DNA of 64,000 nt from Flavobacterium ginsengisoli. Its GTDB lineage: Bacteria; Bacteroidota; Bacteroidia; Flavobacteriales; Flavobacteriaceae. This document shows positions 45,801-56,113 of this stretch, in pieces. Under the pieces are notes generated by a model. The model was not told the DNA's origin, did not search any database, and worked only from the letters and a program-made list of their open reading frames with translations. Made by a program: the position numbers and the translations under genes. How positions within the stretch are numbered: the stretch's first letter is position 1; every line of letters begins with the position of its first letter. The stretch is from positions 4,694,501-4,758,500 of the forward strand of contig NZ_CP121110.1 of assembly GCF_029625315.1 (NCBI RefSeq), given 5' to 3'.

Positions 45801-48800
45801 GCAGATAAAACTCTTGAAGATATACTGAGTTCGAGTTAGAAACGCAACCTTGAGCATTTTTAATCACGGGGTAATAATATCCTGGAGATAGGTTAGAAAA
45901 AACAGGACTTGTTACCCAATTTGTCCCATCAAGACTGTAAAAGCTTGCAGTAGTATTAATTTTAATACTGCCTTTTGTTCCGCATCCTGGTTGAACTGTG
46001 GTTAAATTAGGTTGTGCCAGCATTGAAGAGTCCATATAAATGGAAATGTAATTGGATGTACAATTCCCTTTTTTTATCATTAAATAGTAAGATCCCTGAC
46101 TTAAATTATTAAAAACCTTACTTGTACTCCAGGTTGAACCATAATCTATACTGTAATAATCTGCAGTAGTGTTGAATGTAATATTGCCAATATTTCCACA
46201 ACTAGGGTTGGTAACTGTATAATCTGGATCAGGAAGCCTTGCGTTGTTAATTTGAACGCTTACCGAGTTAGAAACACATCCTAAACTATTTTTTATCGCA
46301 ATGTTGTAATATCCATAAGAAGTAAGATTTGGTAATGAAGGAGAAGTTCCCCAAGTATAACCTCCATCAAAACTATAGAAACTAGCAGTTGTATTTATTT
46401 TAATGCTACCCGGAGATGTACAAGTGGGTTGAACAACAGTGTAATCGGGTACATCTATATTTGGATTATTTAAATAAGCAGTATTTGGATAAGAGGTACA
46501 GCCAAGGCTATTTTTTATAATTATGTTATAAATGCCAGGAGGTAATGATTTAGAATTTAAAGTTGTCCACGTTGCGCCATTGTCAAAACTATAAAAGTCG
46601 GATAATGAGTTGATAGTGATTTTTCCATTTGTACCACAAGTTGGCTGTTCCAAGCTAATAATCGGGGTATCCAAATAAGGCTGATATAAATAAACATAAT
46701 TAGCAGAACTGATACATCCTGCACTGTTTTTTATTTTTATTTGATAGGTTCCAAAAGGTAAAGTTTTAACATTATTGCTAGTCCAAGTTGCCCCATTATC
46801 AAAACTATATGAATCTGCTACTGTAGTAATAGTAATGCTTCCGTCCCTTCCACAAACAGGCTGTTCAGTTGTGTATTCGGGATAGGAGTCCTTAAAATCA
46901 TTTAAATAAGCATAGGAATAACCAGAAGTACAACCTAAAGCATTTTTTATTCCTAAAGAATAGCTTCCTGCATCTAAGTTGCTCATTTTGTTATTTGTAA
47001 CCCATGTGGCTCCTCCGTCAAAAGTATAAAAATCAGAAAGAGTATTGATGGTTATGCTTCCTTTTGTATTACAAGCGGGTAGTACGATTGTATAAGTTGG
47101 AGTTTCTAAAGTATTGCTACTAATGAGTACATTATTTGCTGATGAAATACAACCTTGTAAATCTTTGGTTCGAATTTTATAAGTTGCAGGTAAAAGATTG
47201 TTAGCAGTAGGATTATTTCCCCAAGTTTTACCATCATCAAAACTATAGTACGAAGCTGGCGTTATAATAGTAATACTGCCTGTATCTCCACAAAATAAAG
47301 GATTGGTATAGCTGTAATTTGGATACGAAGTAGAAGCCGCTGTAATAGTAACACTTTGCGAATAAGAAGTGCATCCATTTACAGTCTTTATTTTTACTAA
47401 ATAGTTTCCAGGGTATAAATTACTCTTTGTAGCGTTTGTCTCCCAAGTTGCGCCATCATCAAAACTGTATTGTGATGCCGGTGAAGTTACTTTTATCGTT
47501 CCTGTAGTTACAAAACAAGAAGGTTGCGTAATCTGCAAGGTAGGAGACACAGCAGTTTGGCTAGGTTCGATACTAACACTTGCATCGCTGGAACATCCAA
47601 AAGAGTCCTTCACAGTAACAGAATAATTTCCTAGCGAAGTTACCGTAATACTTTGGGTAGTTGCCCCTGTACTCCATAAATACGAAGCTCCTGAAGAAGC
47701 GGTTAATACAGTGCTTCCAGAGCAAACATTTAAAATACCTGTAATATTTGCTGTTGGATTTCTCACCTCTAAATTGGCAGAAATTATTTTATAACAAGTT
47801 GCATCCTTACTTACTCTAACAAAAATAGAAGCACTTGAACTTGGATAACTTGTAAAATTGGTGATAGCATTCAAGTTAGATTCTGCTTCATTATAATTTT
47901 TGAAATAACTAAAATTTAACCCCGTTGTAGAAGGAACTATTAAAGAATTTAATGTAGATAAATTAAAGTTTTCAGTTCCGTCGCGGTTGGCATCACATTG
48001 AGATATTTTTGCAGTTGTTACATTAATAGTACAACTTGAAGAGCAATTTAAAAAAGAAATATCCCAACCAGGATTTGCATCAGGATCTGTAGCAGAATCA
48101 AATGTGGTTCCGGAGCATGAAGTCCCAGAAATGTTATAATCTATTTGTACGCCTACATTATAATTAGCATTTGTAATATTTGGAAAATCACTGGTTTTTA
48201 ATGTAAAACAAAATTTTTTATTTGTTGTGTCTAAGCTTGAAGTAGTTGATGTACTGTAAACAGACACATTATTACTGTTGTAAACATTTAAAGTGATTTT
48301 TTTTACTGATGCAGAAATTCCTCCAGAATTAGGAATTGTATAATTGCCACAAACTGAAATTGGTAAAGTCGGACAAACTTTATTCAAAGGATCAAGCTCT
48401 ATAGAACCTTGCAAGTTTTCTGCAGAGTGTAAGGTACAAACATCATCAATATACATATACCCAAAATGCCCGCCCAATCCACATCTTGAAGCCATAAATT
48501 CAACGGTAAACTCCTCATTATTTGGAATTGATGAAATGTCCAATATTCCAGATTGCCAATTGGTAGTATATAAAGTAACAAAATCAGAATATTGACTTGG
48601 AACCTTACTGAAAATACAATTTTTTTCGTCTCCAACCAAACAAAATTCACTCACAACTTTTTTGTTTTTATCTAAAATACGTGCTTTTACAAAAGCTTGA
48701 TTATCCGTATGGCTATCGTCGTATACACTTTGCAGTACAGCTTTGTAATTAAATTTTAGATAATTTTCATTATTGGTTTTAAACCTTTTGCCTTGAACAA

Positions 48801-49347
48801 TAGAGCCATAGGTAGAGGAGTTCTCATAATTGATTTTAAGAGCATATTGGTCAAATGCTTTAATGTCTCCCATATAAGGGTCAATTAAATTGGAAGAAAC
48901 AGTAGTTGCCATAATATCCATATTATTAGGATTATAGCGATTAATATACGAGTCGGCAGTATTACTTATTGATTGGCATTGCGTTGGACCAGGAGGATCG
49001 CCAATTGTACAAAGAAAATTCTTAAGATAACTGTTTCCGTTGACCGTTTCATATTGCTCAAAACCTGAATTAGTACACATTTCTACGCCTTGAAGAGTCG
49101 CTGCTGTTTTTGAAGTCAAATTTCCGTTGCCTGAATTAAAAATTGCCTTTTGCAAATTCAAGACTTCTGCCTTCATCTTTTCCTCTCTGATTTTCAAAAA
49201 TTGCTTTTGCTGTTCCAAATTTTGAATTAGATGGCCATCTTTATCTTCTAATAATAAATTACGGGAAGAATTTGGATTAATTTCTTGCGAAAAAACACAA
49301 GAATATTTAATAAAAACAATAAATAAGAGTAAAGTTCTAAGCTTCAT
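42117..49347 (-). CDS. Giant SprB-like repeat adhesin with T9SS type B sorting domain (frameshifted)
   Basis: Two frames join into one protein of about 2,409 residues. It has a signal peptide (LLLFIVFIKYSCVFSQ), a 450-residue N-terminal region, an Ig-like segment, and then about 18 tandem repeats of 70-80 residues, each with a QPTCGxxGSI start, YSFDNGxTW core and a GCxS end. Five Ig-like repeats of the FCxxQNA..IKWY type and a T9SS type B domain (FFTPNGDGHNDTWTIDP) close the protein. The frame breaks near 45507 inside repeat 10; restoring GCTGC for GCTTGC gives ATVAAFYSFDNGNTW. The repeats resemble those of the gliding adhesin SprB; a role in surface adhesion is likely, in gliding possible. 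It is transcribed with the downstream cargo gene. Confidence 0.87.
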
Positions 49348-49485
49348 TTAAGGAAATTTTGTTGGCAAATATAGCCAAAATACAATGCCATAAATATGAA
49401 AAGAAAATGTTTTTGTAAGTTTAATATCAATAATAAAAATTTAAAATAGTAAGAGATGTTAGCCAAATAATTCGGATTTATTTCT

Positions 49486-49519
49486 TTTGTCGAATAATTC
49501 TAAATATCCCTTATTTTTG
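49486..49519 (+). promoter_or_regulatory. Flavobacterial promoter (TTTG ... TATTTTTG)
   Basis: TTTG at 49486-49489 and TATTTTTG at 49512-49519, 22 bases apart, match the consensus. Transcription would start near 49526, so translation of the next gene cannot begin at 49487. Confidence 0.65.
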
Positions 49520-49534
49520 CAAAAAAAAACTCTT

Positions 49535-51734
49535 TTGAAAACGAAACTTTTTGTAATTACGTCGCCTTTTACACAACTGAATACACCGTATCCGGCAACG
49601 GCGTATATAAAAGGTTTTTTAAACACTAAAAGTATCGAATCGGTTCAGGCAGATTTGGGTATTGATGTGATTTTGGAATTGTTTTCAAAAAAAGGGCTTA
49701 TTGATTTGTTTGAAATCTCAAGCTCTAAGTTTCAACTTGACTCTGAAATCTCAGATAATTCTAAACGTATTTTTGCTCTTCAAGACGAATATATCAAAAC
49801 AATCGATTCTGTAATTCAGTTTTTGCAAGGAAAAAATCCAACTTTGGCTTTACAGATTTGTCAGGAAGATTTTTTGCCAGAGGCCTCTCGTTTTGCACAG
49901 CTAGAAGAATTGGATTGGGCTTTTGGAACAATGGGAACTCAAGACAAAGCAAAACATTTGGCAACGTTATATCTTGAAGATATTTCAGATTTTATTGTAG
50001 AATGCGTCGATGAAAATTTTGGTTTCAGCCGATATGCAGAACGTTTAGGACGAAGTGCCAATTCTTTTGATGAGTTATACGAAGCTTTACAGCAAAAACC
50101 AACTTACATTGATTCGATTTTAATTTCGCTATTAAAAGCTAAAATAGAAGCGATAAAACCGACTTTATTTCTAATTTCTGTTCCTTTTCCAGGGAATTTA
50201 TATAGCGCGTTTCGTTGCGCACAATGGGTTAAAGAAAATCATCCTGAAATAAAAATTTCAATGGGAGGCGGTTTTCCAAATACCGAATTACGTTCGCTTT
50301 CTGATAAACGTGTTTTTGAGTTTTTCGATTTTATTACTTTAGATGATGGGGAAGTCCCAATCGAAGAATTAATTTTTCATTTAGAAAATCCAGATTCCGA
50401 TTCTTTTAAAAGAACTTTTTATTAGAAAACGGAGAAGTCGTTTACAAAAACAATTCTTTAAAACACGATTACAAACAAGCTTATGTAGGAACACCAGATT
50501 ATTCAGATCTTCCTTTAGATAAATATATTTCGGTTATCGAAATTGTAAATCCGATGCACAGAATGTGGAGCGATGGAAGATGGAATAAACTCACAATGGC
50601 GCATGGCTGTTATTGGGGAAAATGTACTTTTTGCGATATTTCTTTAGATTATATAAAAGTTTACGAGCCAGTTGCGGCAAGTTTGCTTTGTGATCGAATG
50701 GAGGAATTGATAGAAAAAACAGGTCAAAACGGATTTCATTTTGTTGATGAAGCCGCACCGCCAGCTTTAATGCGTGCTCTAGCTCTTGAAATTCTAAAAG
50801 AAAACTCGCCGTAACATGGTGGACAAATATCAGATTTGAAAAAAGCTTTTCAAAAGATTTATGCTTGTTACTGAAAGCTTCTGGCTGTATTGCTGTTTCA
50901 GGTGGTCTAGAAGTTGCTTCAGACCGATTATTGAAATTAATTGATAAAGGAGTTACAGTAGAACAAGTGGCAAAAGTAACCAGAAACTTTACCGAAGCAG
51001 GAATTATGGTTCATGCGTATTTAATGTATGGATATCCAACACAAACGATTCAGGAAACGGTTGATAGTTTAGAAATGGTTCGCCAATTGTTTGAAGCTGG
51101 AGTTTTACAATCTGGTTTTTGGCATCAATTTGCTCTTACGGCGCATAGTCCAGTCGGATTATATCCAGAGAAATTTGGGGTGACCAAGAAAACAGAAGTA
51201 ATAGGAACTTTTGCGAATAATGATATAGAATACATTGATTCTACAGGAATCAATCACGATAAATTCAGTTTCGGATTAAAGAAATCGCTTTTCAATTTCA
51301 TGCATGGAATCTGTTTTGATTACGAATTGCAAGATTGGTTCGATTTTAAAATTCCGAAAACAAAAATTCATCCCGATTTTATTTTTAATGCCTTAGAAGA
51401 ACAAAACGATTTCAATACAAAACCAAATGCAAAAGTGGTTTGGTTGGGCGGAAAACCTTCAGTGTCTTTATTTACGAAATCGAAAAAAGGAAGAAGTTGG
51501 GAAATGATGTCATTGACTTTTCACGATAAAAAAGAAAGTTTCGATATTCAAACCAGCAAAGAAGAAGGCGAATGGCTAGTTGCGATTTTATCAAAAATAG
51601 CCGTTTCAGGTTCTAAAAATTATACTTTTCAAGAAGTCAAAACTGATTTTGAAACCGAATTGGAAGATTTCGAATTGTTCTGGTACTCTAAACCTATAAA
51701 CACTTTGCGTGAATTTGGATTATTGGTACTTTAA
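49535..51734 (+). CDS. B12-binding radical SAM protein (two frameshifts)
   Basis: Three frames join into about 730 residues. The N-terminus KLFVITSPFTQLNTPYPAT starts a B12-binding-like Rossmann domain with VPFPGNLYSAFRCAQW and MGGGFPNTELR. A lost T near 50418 breaks the frame; then MWSDGRWNKLTMAHGCYWGK leads into the cluster motif CYWGKCTFC. A second lost base near 50812 is followed by TWWTNIRFEKSF and SGGLEVASDRLLKLIDKG of the SAM barrel. The cysteine spacing is CX4CX2C, not CX3CX2C. The promoter position favours a TTG start at 49535 with a very short leader. Reaction unknown; probably methylation or ring chemistry using cobalamin and SAM. Confidence 0.78.
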
Positions 51735-52495
51735 TATTCAATACATTCTCCATCATTTGGGATAGAAGTTTTAGTTAAAAGACCATGATCTGAAAGAGCC
51801 GTTTTTAATTGAAGTCTTGTTGTCGGACAATGGTTTAAAGCCTCTAAATGATTTGCAAGAACTTTTCCAGGAGCAAGTGTGACAAATTTTAAAATGTCAT
51901 CCATTCGCATTAATAATGGCTGTCCAATATCAAGTCTTGCAGTTCCGCAGGCTACAATCGAAATATCAGGTTTAAATTGCGTTAAAACCTTTTCTACATG
52001 TGCTGTAAAAATAGTATCAGAACTAATATAAATTGATTTTTGATCGGCTAATTCAATAAGAAATCCCATGACATTTCCCATTAATTTGGCGATAAAACCA
52101 TAACCATGAATAGCTGGAATTCCAGTAATTTTTCCGTCTAAGAACTTTTGTGGTTCCCAATATTCTAGAGTCTGAATTACACTAAGTCCTCTTTGAACGA
52201 GCGCTTTTTCGTCTTTAGAACTGCAAATAACAGGAATGCTCTTTCGTCTTAAAAAAACCTCGCCGGCTTTATCAATATGATCTGCATGCAAATGTGTAAT
52301 CAAACAATGCGTAACTCGACTTAAGATGTCGCGACTGTTTTTTGGCAGTGCCACCAACGGATTTCTTTTCGGTTTATATCTGAAAATAGTAAAAGGCGGA
52401 ATTGTTTTTCTTTTACCTAACATTGGGTCAACTAAAATGACATGCTTCTCTGTTTCAATTACCAAAGTGGCATTTCGCAAATGATGTAATTTCAT
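51731..52495 (-). CDS. Metallo-beta-lactamase fold hydrolase (UlaG-like)
   Basis: This protein of 254 residues has LITHLHADHID (the HxHxDH metal motif, about residue 70), a conserved His in AIHGYGF and a third metal-ligand region YISSDTIF, typical of MBL-fold enzymes of the UlaG/YtnP-like type. Substrate unknown. I chose the ATG at 52495 (MKLHHLRNATLVIE); a TTG two codons earlier is less likely. It overlaps the end of the radical SAM gene by 4 bases on the opposite strand. Confidence 0.88.
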   Translation of the reverse strand: MKLHHLRNATLVIETEKHVILVDPMLGKRKTIPPFTIFRYKPKRNPLVALPKNSRDILSRVTHCLITHLHADHIDKAGEVFLRRKSIPVICSSKDEKALVQRGLSVIQTLEYWEPQKFLDGKITGIPAIHGYGFIAKLMGNVMGFLIELADQKSIYISSDTIFTAHVEKVLTQFKPDISIVACGTARLDIGQPLLMRMDDILKFVTLAPGKVLANHLEALNHCPTTRLQLKTALSDHGLLTKTSIPNDGECIEY

Positions 52496-52590
52496 ATCCA
52501 AGAAAATTAGATACTAAAAATACAAAGTTTTTCTAAAATTAATTTACAGATTTTTCTTTATTTTTAGTAGTATTGTCATTATTTAAATTT

Positions 52591-52896
52591 ATGCATTTAC
52601 AAGAAGGTTTTCATACTTATTTCATTTATATTTTGACAAATAAATCGAAATCTGTCTTTTATGTTGGAGTTGCTAATAATTTAAAAAAGAGATTAATAAA
52701 GCATAAAGAGAATGTTTTATTGAACCATAAAACTTTTGCTTCGAAATACAATGTTGAGTTCTTACTTTATTATGAAAAATTTACTTGGATTCAAGAAGCG
52801 ATTGCGAGGGAGAAAGAAATTAAAGGATGGAGGAGAGAGAAGAAAATTGATTTAATTAAAACTATAAATCCTGAATTGAAATTTTTGGAATATTAA
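52591..52896 (+). CDS. GIY-YIG domain protein (UPF0213/endonuclease-like)
   Basis: This protein of 101 residues has YFIYILTNKSKSVFYVGVAN (a GIY-YIG variant with YIL and YVG), LKKRLIKHKE and a catalytic Glu region AIAREKEIKGWRREKK. Such small proteins are found across bacteria as single-domain GIY-YIG nucleases; their biological role is unclear. I chose the ATG at 52591; an upstream TTG at 52573 is less likely. Confidence 0.88.
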   Translation: MHLQEGFHTYFIYILTNKSKSVFYVGVANNLKKRLIKHKENVLLNHKTFASKYNVEFLLYYEKFTWIQEAIAREKEIKGWRREKKIDLIKTINPELKFLEY

Positions 52897-52905
52897 TTCG
52901 AAGAC

Positions 52906-53041
52906 AAAGTTTTTCAAGCCTAGTTTGTCATTCCGACGGAGGAGGAATCTCCCTAAGTAGCTCGCCAAAGATTGGAATAGCTTTGTGGAATATTGTCGTG
53001 GAGATTCCTCCTCCGTCGGAATGACAAAACTTTGTGGTTAC
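52906..53041. repeat. Palindromic repeat, CATTCCGACGGAGGAGG family, copy 1
   Basis: GTCATTCCGACGGAGGAGG and CCTCCTCCGTCGGAATGAC face each other around a centre with GTAGCTCGCCAAAGATTGG. The arms can form a very stable hairpin. The region 52897-53210 has no gene; this repeat and the next copy fill it. Confidence 0.85.
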
Positions 53042-53054
53042 AGGTATGTTATTT

Positions 53055-53190
53055 AAAGTTTTTCAAGCCTAGTTTGTCATTCCGAGGAACGAGGAATCTC
53101 CGTAAGTAGCTCGTCAAAGATTGGAATAACTTTGTGGAATATTGTCATGGAGATTCCTCCTCCGTCGGAATGACAAAACTTTGTGGTTAC
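53055..53190. repeat. Palindromic repeat, CATTCCGACGGAGGAGG family, copy 2
   Basis: A second copy in the same orientation, separated from copy 1 by 13 bases. The left arm reads CATTCCGAGGAACGAGGAATC and so differs from the right arm, whereas copy 1 arms match fully. Confidence 0.85.
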
Positions 53191-53210
53191 TTTACTTTAA
53201 GAAAAAAAGT

Positions 53211-53897
53211 TTACCCAATAGAAAATCTAAACCCAATTCCATGTAGGTTTTCAATCGAAATGCCTTGCTCGTTGGCTAAGATTTTACGCAGTCTCGAAAT
53301 AAAAACATCTAGACTTCTTCCCATAAAATAGTCATCTGTTCCCCATAAAGAGGTTAAGATTTGTTCGCGTTTTAAAACAGAATTTTTATGATCTAGAAAA
53401 AGTTTCAATAATTCGGCTTCACGTTGGGTTAATCCAACTTTTTCTTCGTCATTAAAAAGAATGAAATTTTTAGTGTCAAACTGATATTTTCCTACCTCAT
53501 AAATTGTTTTTGCAGGCGGAATATTTTTCTGAGATCGTTTCAAGAAAATTTCAATTTTCAGAAGTAACTCTTCAATGCTGAAAGGCTTTACCAAATAATC
53601 ATCTGCCCCGAGACGAAGTCCTTTAATGCGATCTTCTTTTAAAGTTTTAGCCGAAAGGAAAATAATCGGAACATTAACATCAATTTTTCGAACTGCTTCT
53701 GCAAGCTCAAAACCATCCATTTTTGGCATCATAATATCAAAAATGCACACATCAAATTCTTCTTCCTCAAAAATTTTAAGTGCCGATTTTCCGTCAGAAC
53801 AATGAATCACTTCATAATTATTTTGCTCCAAATTATCTTTGGTTAAAAACGCAAGGGTTTCGTCGTCTTCAGCATATAGTATTTTGAAATTTTTCAT
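53211..53897 (-). CDS. OmpR-family response regulator
   Basis: This 228-residue regulator has a receiver domain (ILYAEDDETL, phospho-Asp in FDIMMPKMDGFELA near residue 52, LSAKT, and the Lys in YLVKPF) and a C-terminal winged helix (LTQREAELLKLFLDHKNSVL; RSLDVFISRLRKIL). It overlaps the histidine kinase gene by 4 bases and is its partner. The operator and target genes are unknown; the divergent DUF1573 gene could be one. Confidence 0.95.
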   Translation of the reverse strand: MKNFKILYAEDDETLAFLTKDNLEQNNYEVIHCSDGKSALKIFEEEEFDVCIFDIMMPKMDGFELAEAVRKIDVNVPIIFLSAKTLKEDRIKGLRLGADDYLVKPFSIEELLLKIEIFLKRSQKNIPPAKTIYEVGKYQFDTKNFILFNDEEKVGLTQREAELLKLFLDHKNSVLKREQILTSLWGTDDYFMGRSLDVFISRLRKILANEQGISIENLHGIGFRFSIG

Positions 53898-55159
53898 TTT
53901 TTGTAAGGAATTGATAAAGTTAAAGTAACACCTTTTTCTTGATTATTTTCGGCTTTTATTTTCCAGTTTTGCAAACTGCAGATTTCTTTCACATAATATA
54001 AACCAAGTCCAAAACCGTTAACTTCGTTACTTTTTTCGTTCTGAACGCGGTAAAACTTATCAAAGATAAAAGATATTTTTTTAGGATTAATGCCAATTCC
54101 ATTATCAATAAATTCGAGTTTTAGACAATTATTATCTTCAATGATTTTTATTGTAACTTCTGGTTTTTCATTACAATACTTTATAGCATTATCCAATAAA
54201 TTATAAACTAAATTGGCAAAATGAAAAGTATCAGTTTCAAGCAAATATTCTTTTGAAACGGTTTCAATTGTAATAGAAGCCTCAGGATATTTTAGTTTAA
54301 TGTTTTCTATTGTCTCTTCAATAATCGGAACAATTAAAATACTTTCTTTTTTAAGTTCTAACGGAGTATAATCAGATCTTGCAATATCTAGAATCTTTTC
54401 GATGTGGCCGTTTAGTTTATTTCCTTGATTGATAATAATATCGGTATAAGTAAAAAGTTTTTTATCTTCTTTAATTGGTTTTTGTTCGATCAAATATTTC
54501 GATGCAATAAGAATAGATGCTAAAGGAGTTTTAAATTCGTGCGTCATATTATTGATGAAATCACGCTGCAGTTCTGAATATTTTTTATGCTGTAAAAGTG
54601 TAAAAATAGAATACACATAAATCAATAAAATCAGAATCAATGCGGTTGAAAGAATAAACCAAAAACGCATAGAACTGAATAAATAGGTGGTTTCATTCGG
54701 AAAACGAACAGCGAAATAATAAACCAGATTTTTATGTTTAGGAAAATAAACAGTCTTTTTACATTCTGATTTTTTCTTCGAAAGCGAAATATAATCGCCA
54801 TAAATCATTTCATCACTTTGGCAATTGTACATTGCATATTCAAAGTCGGTCGTGATATTCATTTTTTTGAATTCTGTCTTTAGATAAAATTCTAAAATAT
54901 CAGGTTCAAATTCATTGTCGACATTTACAATATAATAGTCGTTTGCAATTTTCTGTACAGGATTCTGAACCGGAAGTTCATGATTAGTTCCTTCGTATAA
55001 TTTTTTAGCCACTTCTAGCAAAGCAATATGTGCTTTTTGGCTAAGTTTTTTTTGTTCGATTGTGAAAGCCTCTTTTGTCCATAACAATTGTGCCACCAAA
55101 ATACTGATGATGGCTACCAATCCTAAGATAATGATGCTGTTAAGTTTATTAATTTTCAA
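53894..55159 (-). CDS. Membrane sensor histidine kinase
   Basis: This 421-residue kinase has two membrane helices (residues about 8-28 and 167-190) around a periplasmic sensor of about 140 residues with two Cys (YNCQSDEM, KSECKKT). The HisKA site is NNMTHEFKTPLAS (His about 208), followed by NLLDNAIKYC (N box), DNGIGI (G1) and GFGLGLYYVK (G2). It is the first gene of the operon with the response regulator. The start ATG at 55159 fits the membrane helix. The signal is unknown. Confidence 0.95.
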   Translation of the reverse strand: MKINKLNSIIILGLVAIISILVAQLLWTKEAFTIEQKKLSQKAHIALLEVAKKLYEGTNHELPVQNPVQKIANDYYIVNVDNEFEPDILEFYLKTEFKKMNITTDFEYAMYNCQSDEMIYGDYISLSKKKSECKKTVYFPKHKNLVYYFAVRFPNETTYLFSSMRFWFILSTALILILLIYVYSIFTLLQHKKYSELQRDFINNMTHEFKTPLASILIASKYLIEQKPIKEDKKLFTYTDIIINQGNKLNGHIEKILDIARSDYTPLELKKESILIVPIIEETIENIKLKYPEASITIETVSKEYLLETDTFHFANLVYNLLDNAIKYCNEKPEVTIKIIEDNNCLKLEFIDNGIGINPKKISFIFDKFYRVQNEKSNEVNGFGLGLYYVKEICSLQNWKIKAENNQEKGVTLTLSIPYKK

Positions 55160-55273
55160 GAATGCAGAATTTTAAGAGTGTAATATTAATCAATTTTAGC
55201 CTGAAAATAAGCGATTAACAAGTCATTAACAAACGTTTGAAAGCGGTTAACAGCGATTTGTTTTTGTCTGAAT

Positions 55274-55281
55274 TACCTTTG
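55274..55281 (+). promoter_or_regulatory. Flavobacterial -7 element (TACCTTTG)
   Basis: TACCTTTG fits TAnnTTTG and lies 42 bases before the DUF1573 gene start, in the gap divergent to the kinase gene. Confidence 0.6.
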
Positions 55282-55323
55282 TAATATCAAAATGAACTAC
55301 AAACCATTTTAAATATATCAGTT

Positions 55324-55743
55324 ATGAAAATGATCAAAATTTCGATGTTAGCTTTGGCTTTAGGCCTAATGTCTTTTTCGGCAATTGCGCCAGTACAATC
55401 TTTAGTTTCAGATAATGAAATTTCAGAAACTGCTGCAGCTTCTACAATTGTTTGGAAAGCAGAAACAATTGATGTAGGACAAATTCCGCAAGGAACTCCA
55501 AAAGCAATTGTATACGAATTTAAAAATACAGGAAAAACAGCTGTAGTTATTACAAGCGTACAAGGATCTTGCGGATGTACAGCTACAGATTACACAAAAG
55601 AACCAATTCAGCCAGGTAAATCTGCAAAAGTTACTGCAACTTACAATGCCGCAAATAAAGGTGCTTTTACAAAAACAGTTACTGTAACAACTAGTGCAGA
55701 AACAACACCTAAAGTACTTACTTTAAAAGGTACAGTTATCTAA
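55324..55743 (+). CDS. DUF1573 secreted protein
   Basis: This 139-residue protein has a signal peptide (residues about 1-22) and one immunoglobulin-like DUF1573 domain: FKNTGKTAVVITSVQGSCG followed by CTATDYTKEPIQPGKSA, with a conserved CGC motif. Such proteins are abundant in Bacteroidota and may sit in the periplasm or at the surface; function unknown. It is divergent from the two-component operon and has its own promoter and terminator. Confidence 0.88.
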   Translation: MKMIKISMLALALGLMSFSAIAPVQSLVSDNEISETAAASTIVWKAETIDVGQIPQGTPKAIVYEFKNTGKTAVVITSVQGSCGCTATDYTKEPIQPGKSAKVTATYNAANKGAFTKTVTVTTSAETTPKVLTLKGTVI

Positions 55744-55770
55744 GATTTTTAATAGGTTGGTTATATGGCG

Positions 55771-55811
55771 AAAGCTCCAGACATGAAAATTGTTTGGAGC
55801 TTTTTATTTTT
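55771..55811 (+). terminator. Terminator after the DUF1573 gene
   Basis: AAAGCTCCA pairs with TGGAGCTTT and is followed by a T-rich tract. Confidence 0.85.
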
Positions 55812-55926
55812 TTATTAAACGCTTAAATTTCAAAAAAATAAGGTTAAGATTTATTTCAGAGTTCTTTGATTTAATAGAATTTTTTCTACTTTTAACTCAT
55901 TAAATAGAATTTAAAAAATAGACTTT

Positions 55927-56065
55927 AACACATAGAAACATAGATTTTTAAGTCTAAAAATAGGGATTAAAAAGAAACAAGTTTCGACACATAGATAAAC
56001 TATGTGCATTTAAATTAGCGAAACGCCTTTTTTTAATTTTTCAAAAAATTATGTTTCTATGTGTT
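55927..56065. repeat. Intergenic palindrome, CACATAGAAACATAG family
   Basis: AACACATAGAAACATA on the left pairs with TATGTTTCTATGTGTT on the right; a smaller hairpin CACATAG...CTATGTG lies inside. It fills the gene-free stretch 55744-56113 together with the terminator. Confidence 0.8.
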
Positions 56066-56113
56066 GAAAATAATTAAGCTCAACAGATTTACTTTTAATA
56101 AAAAAATCTACTT

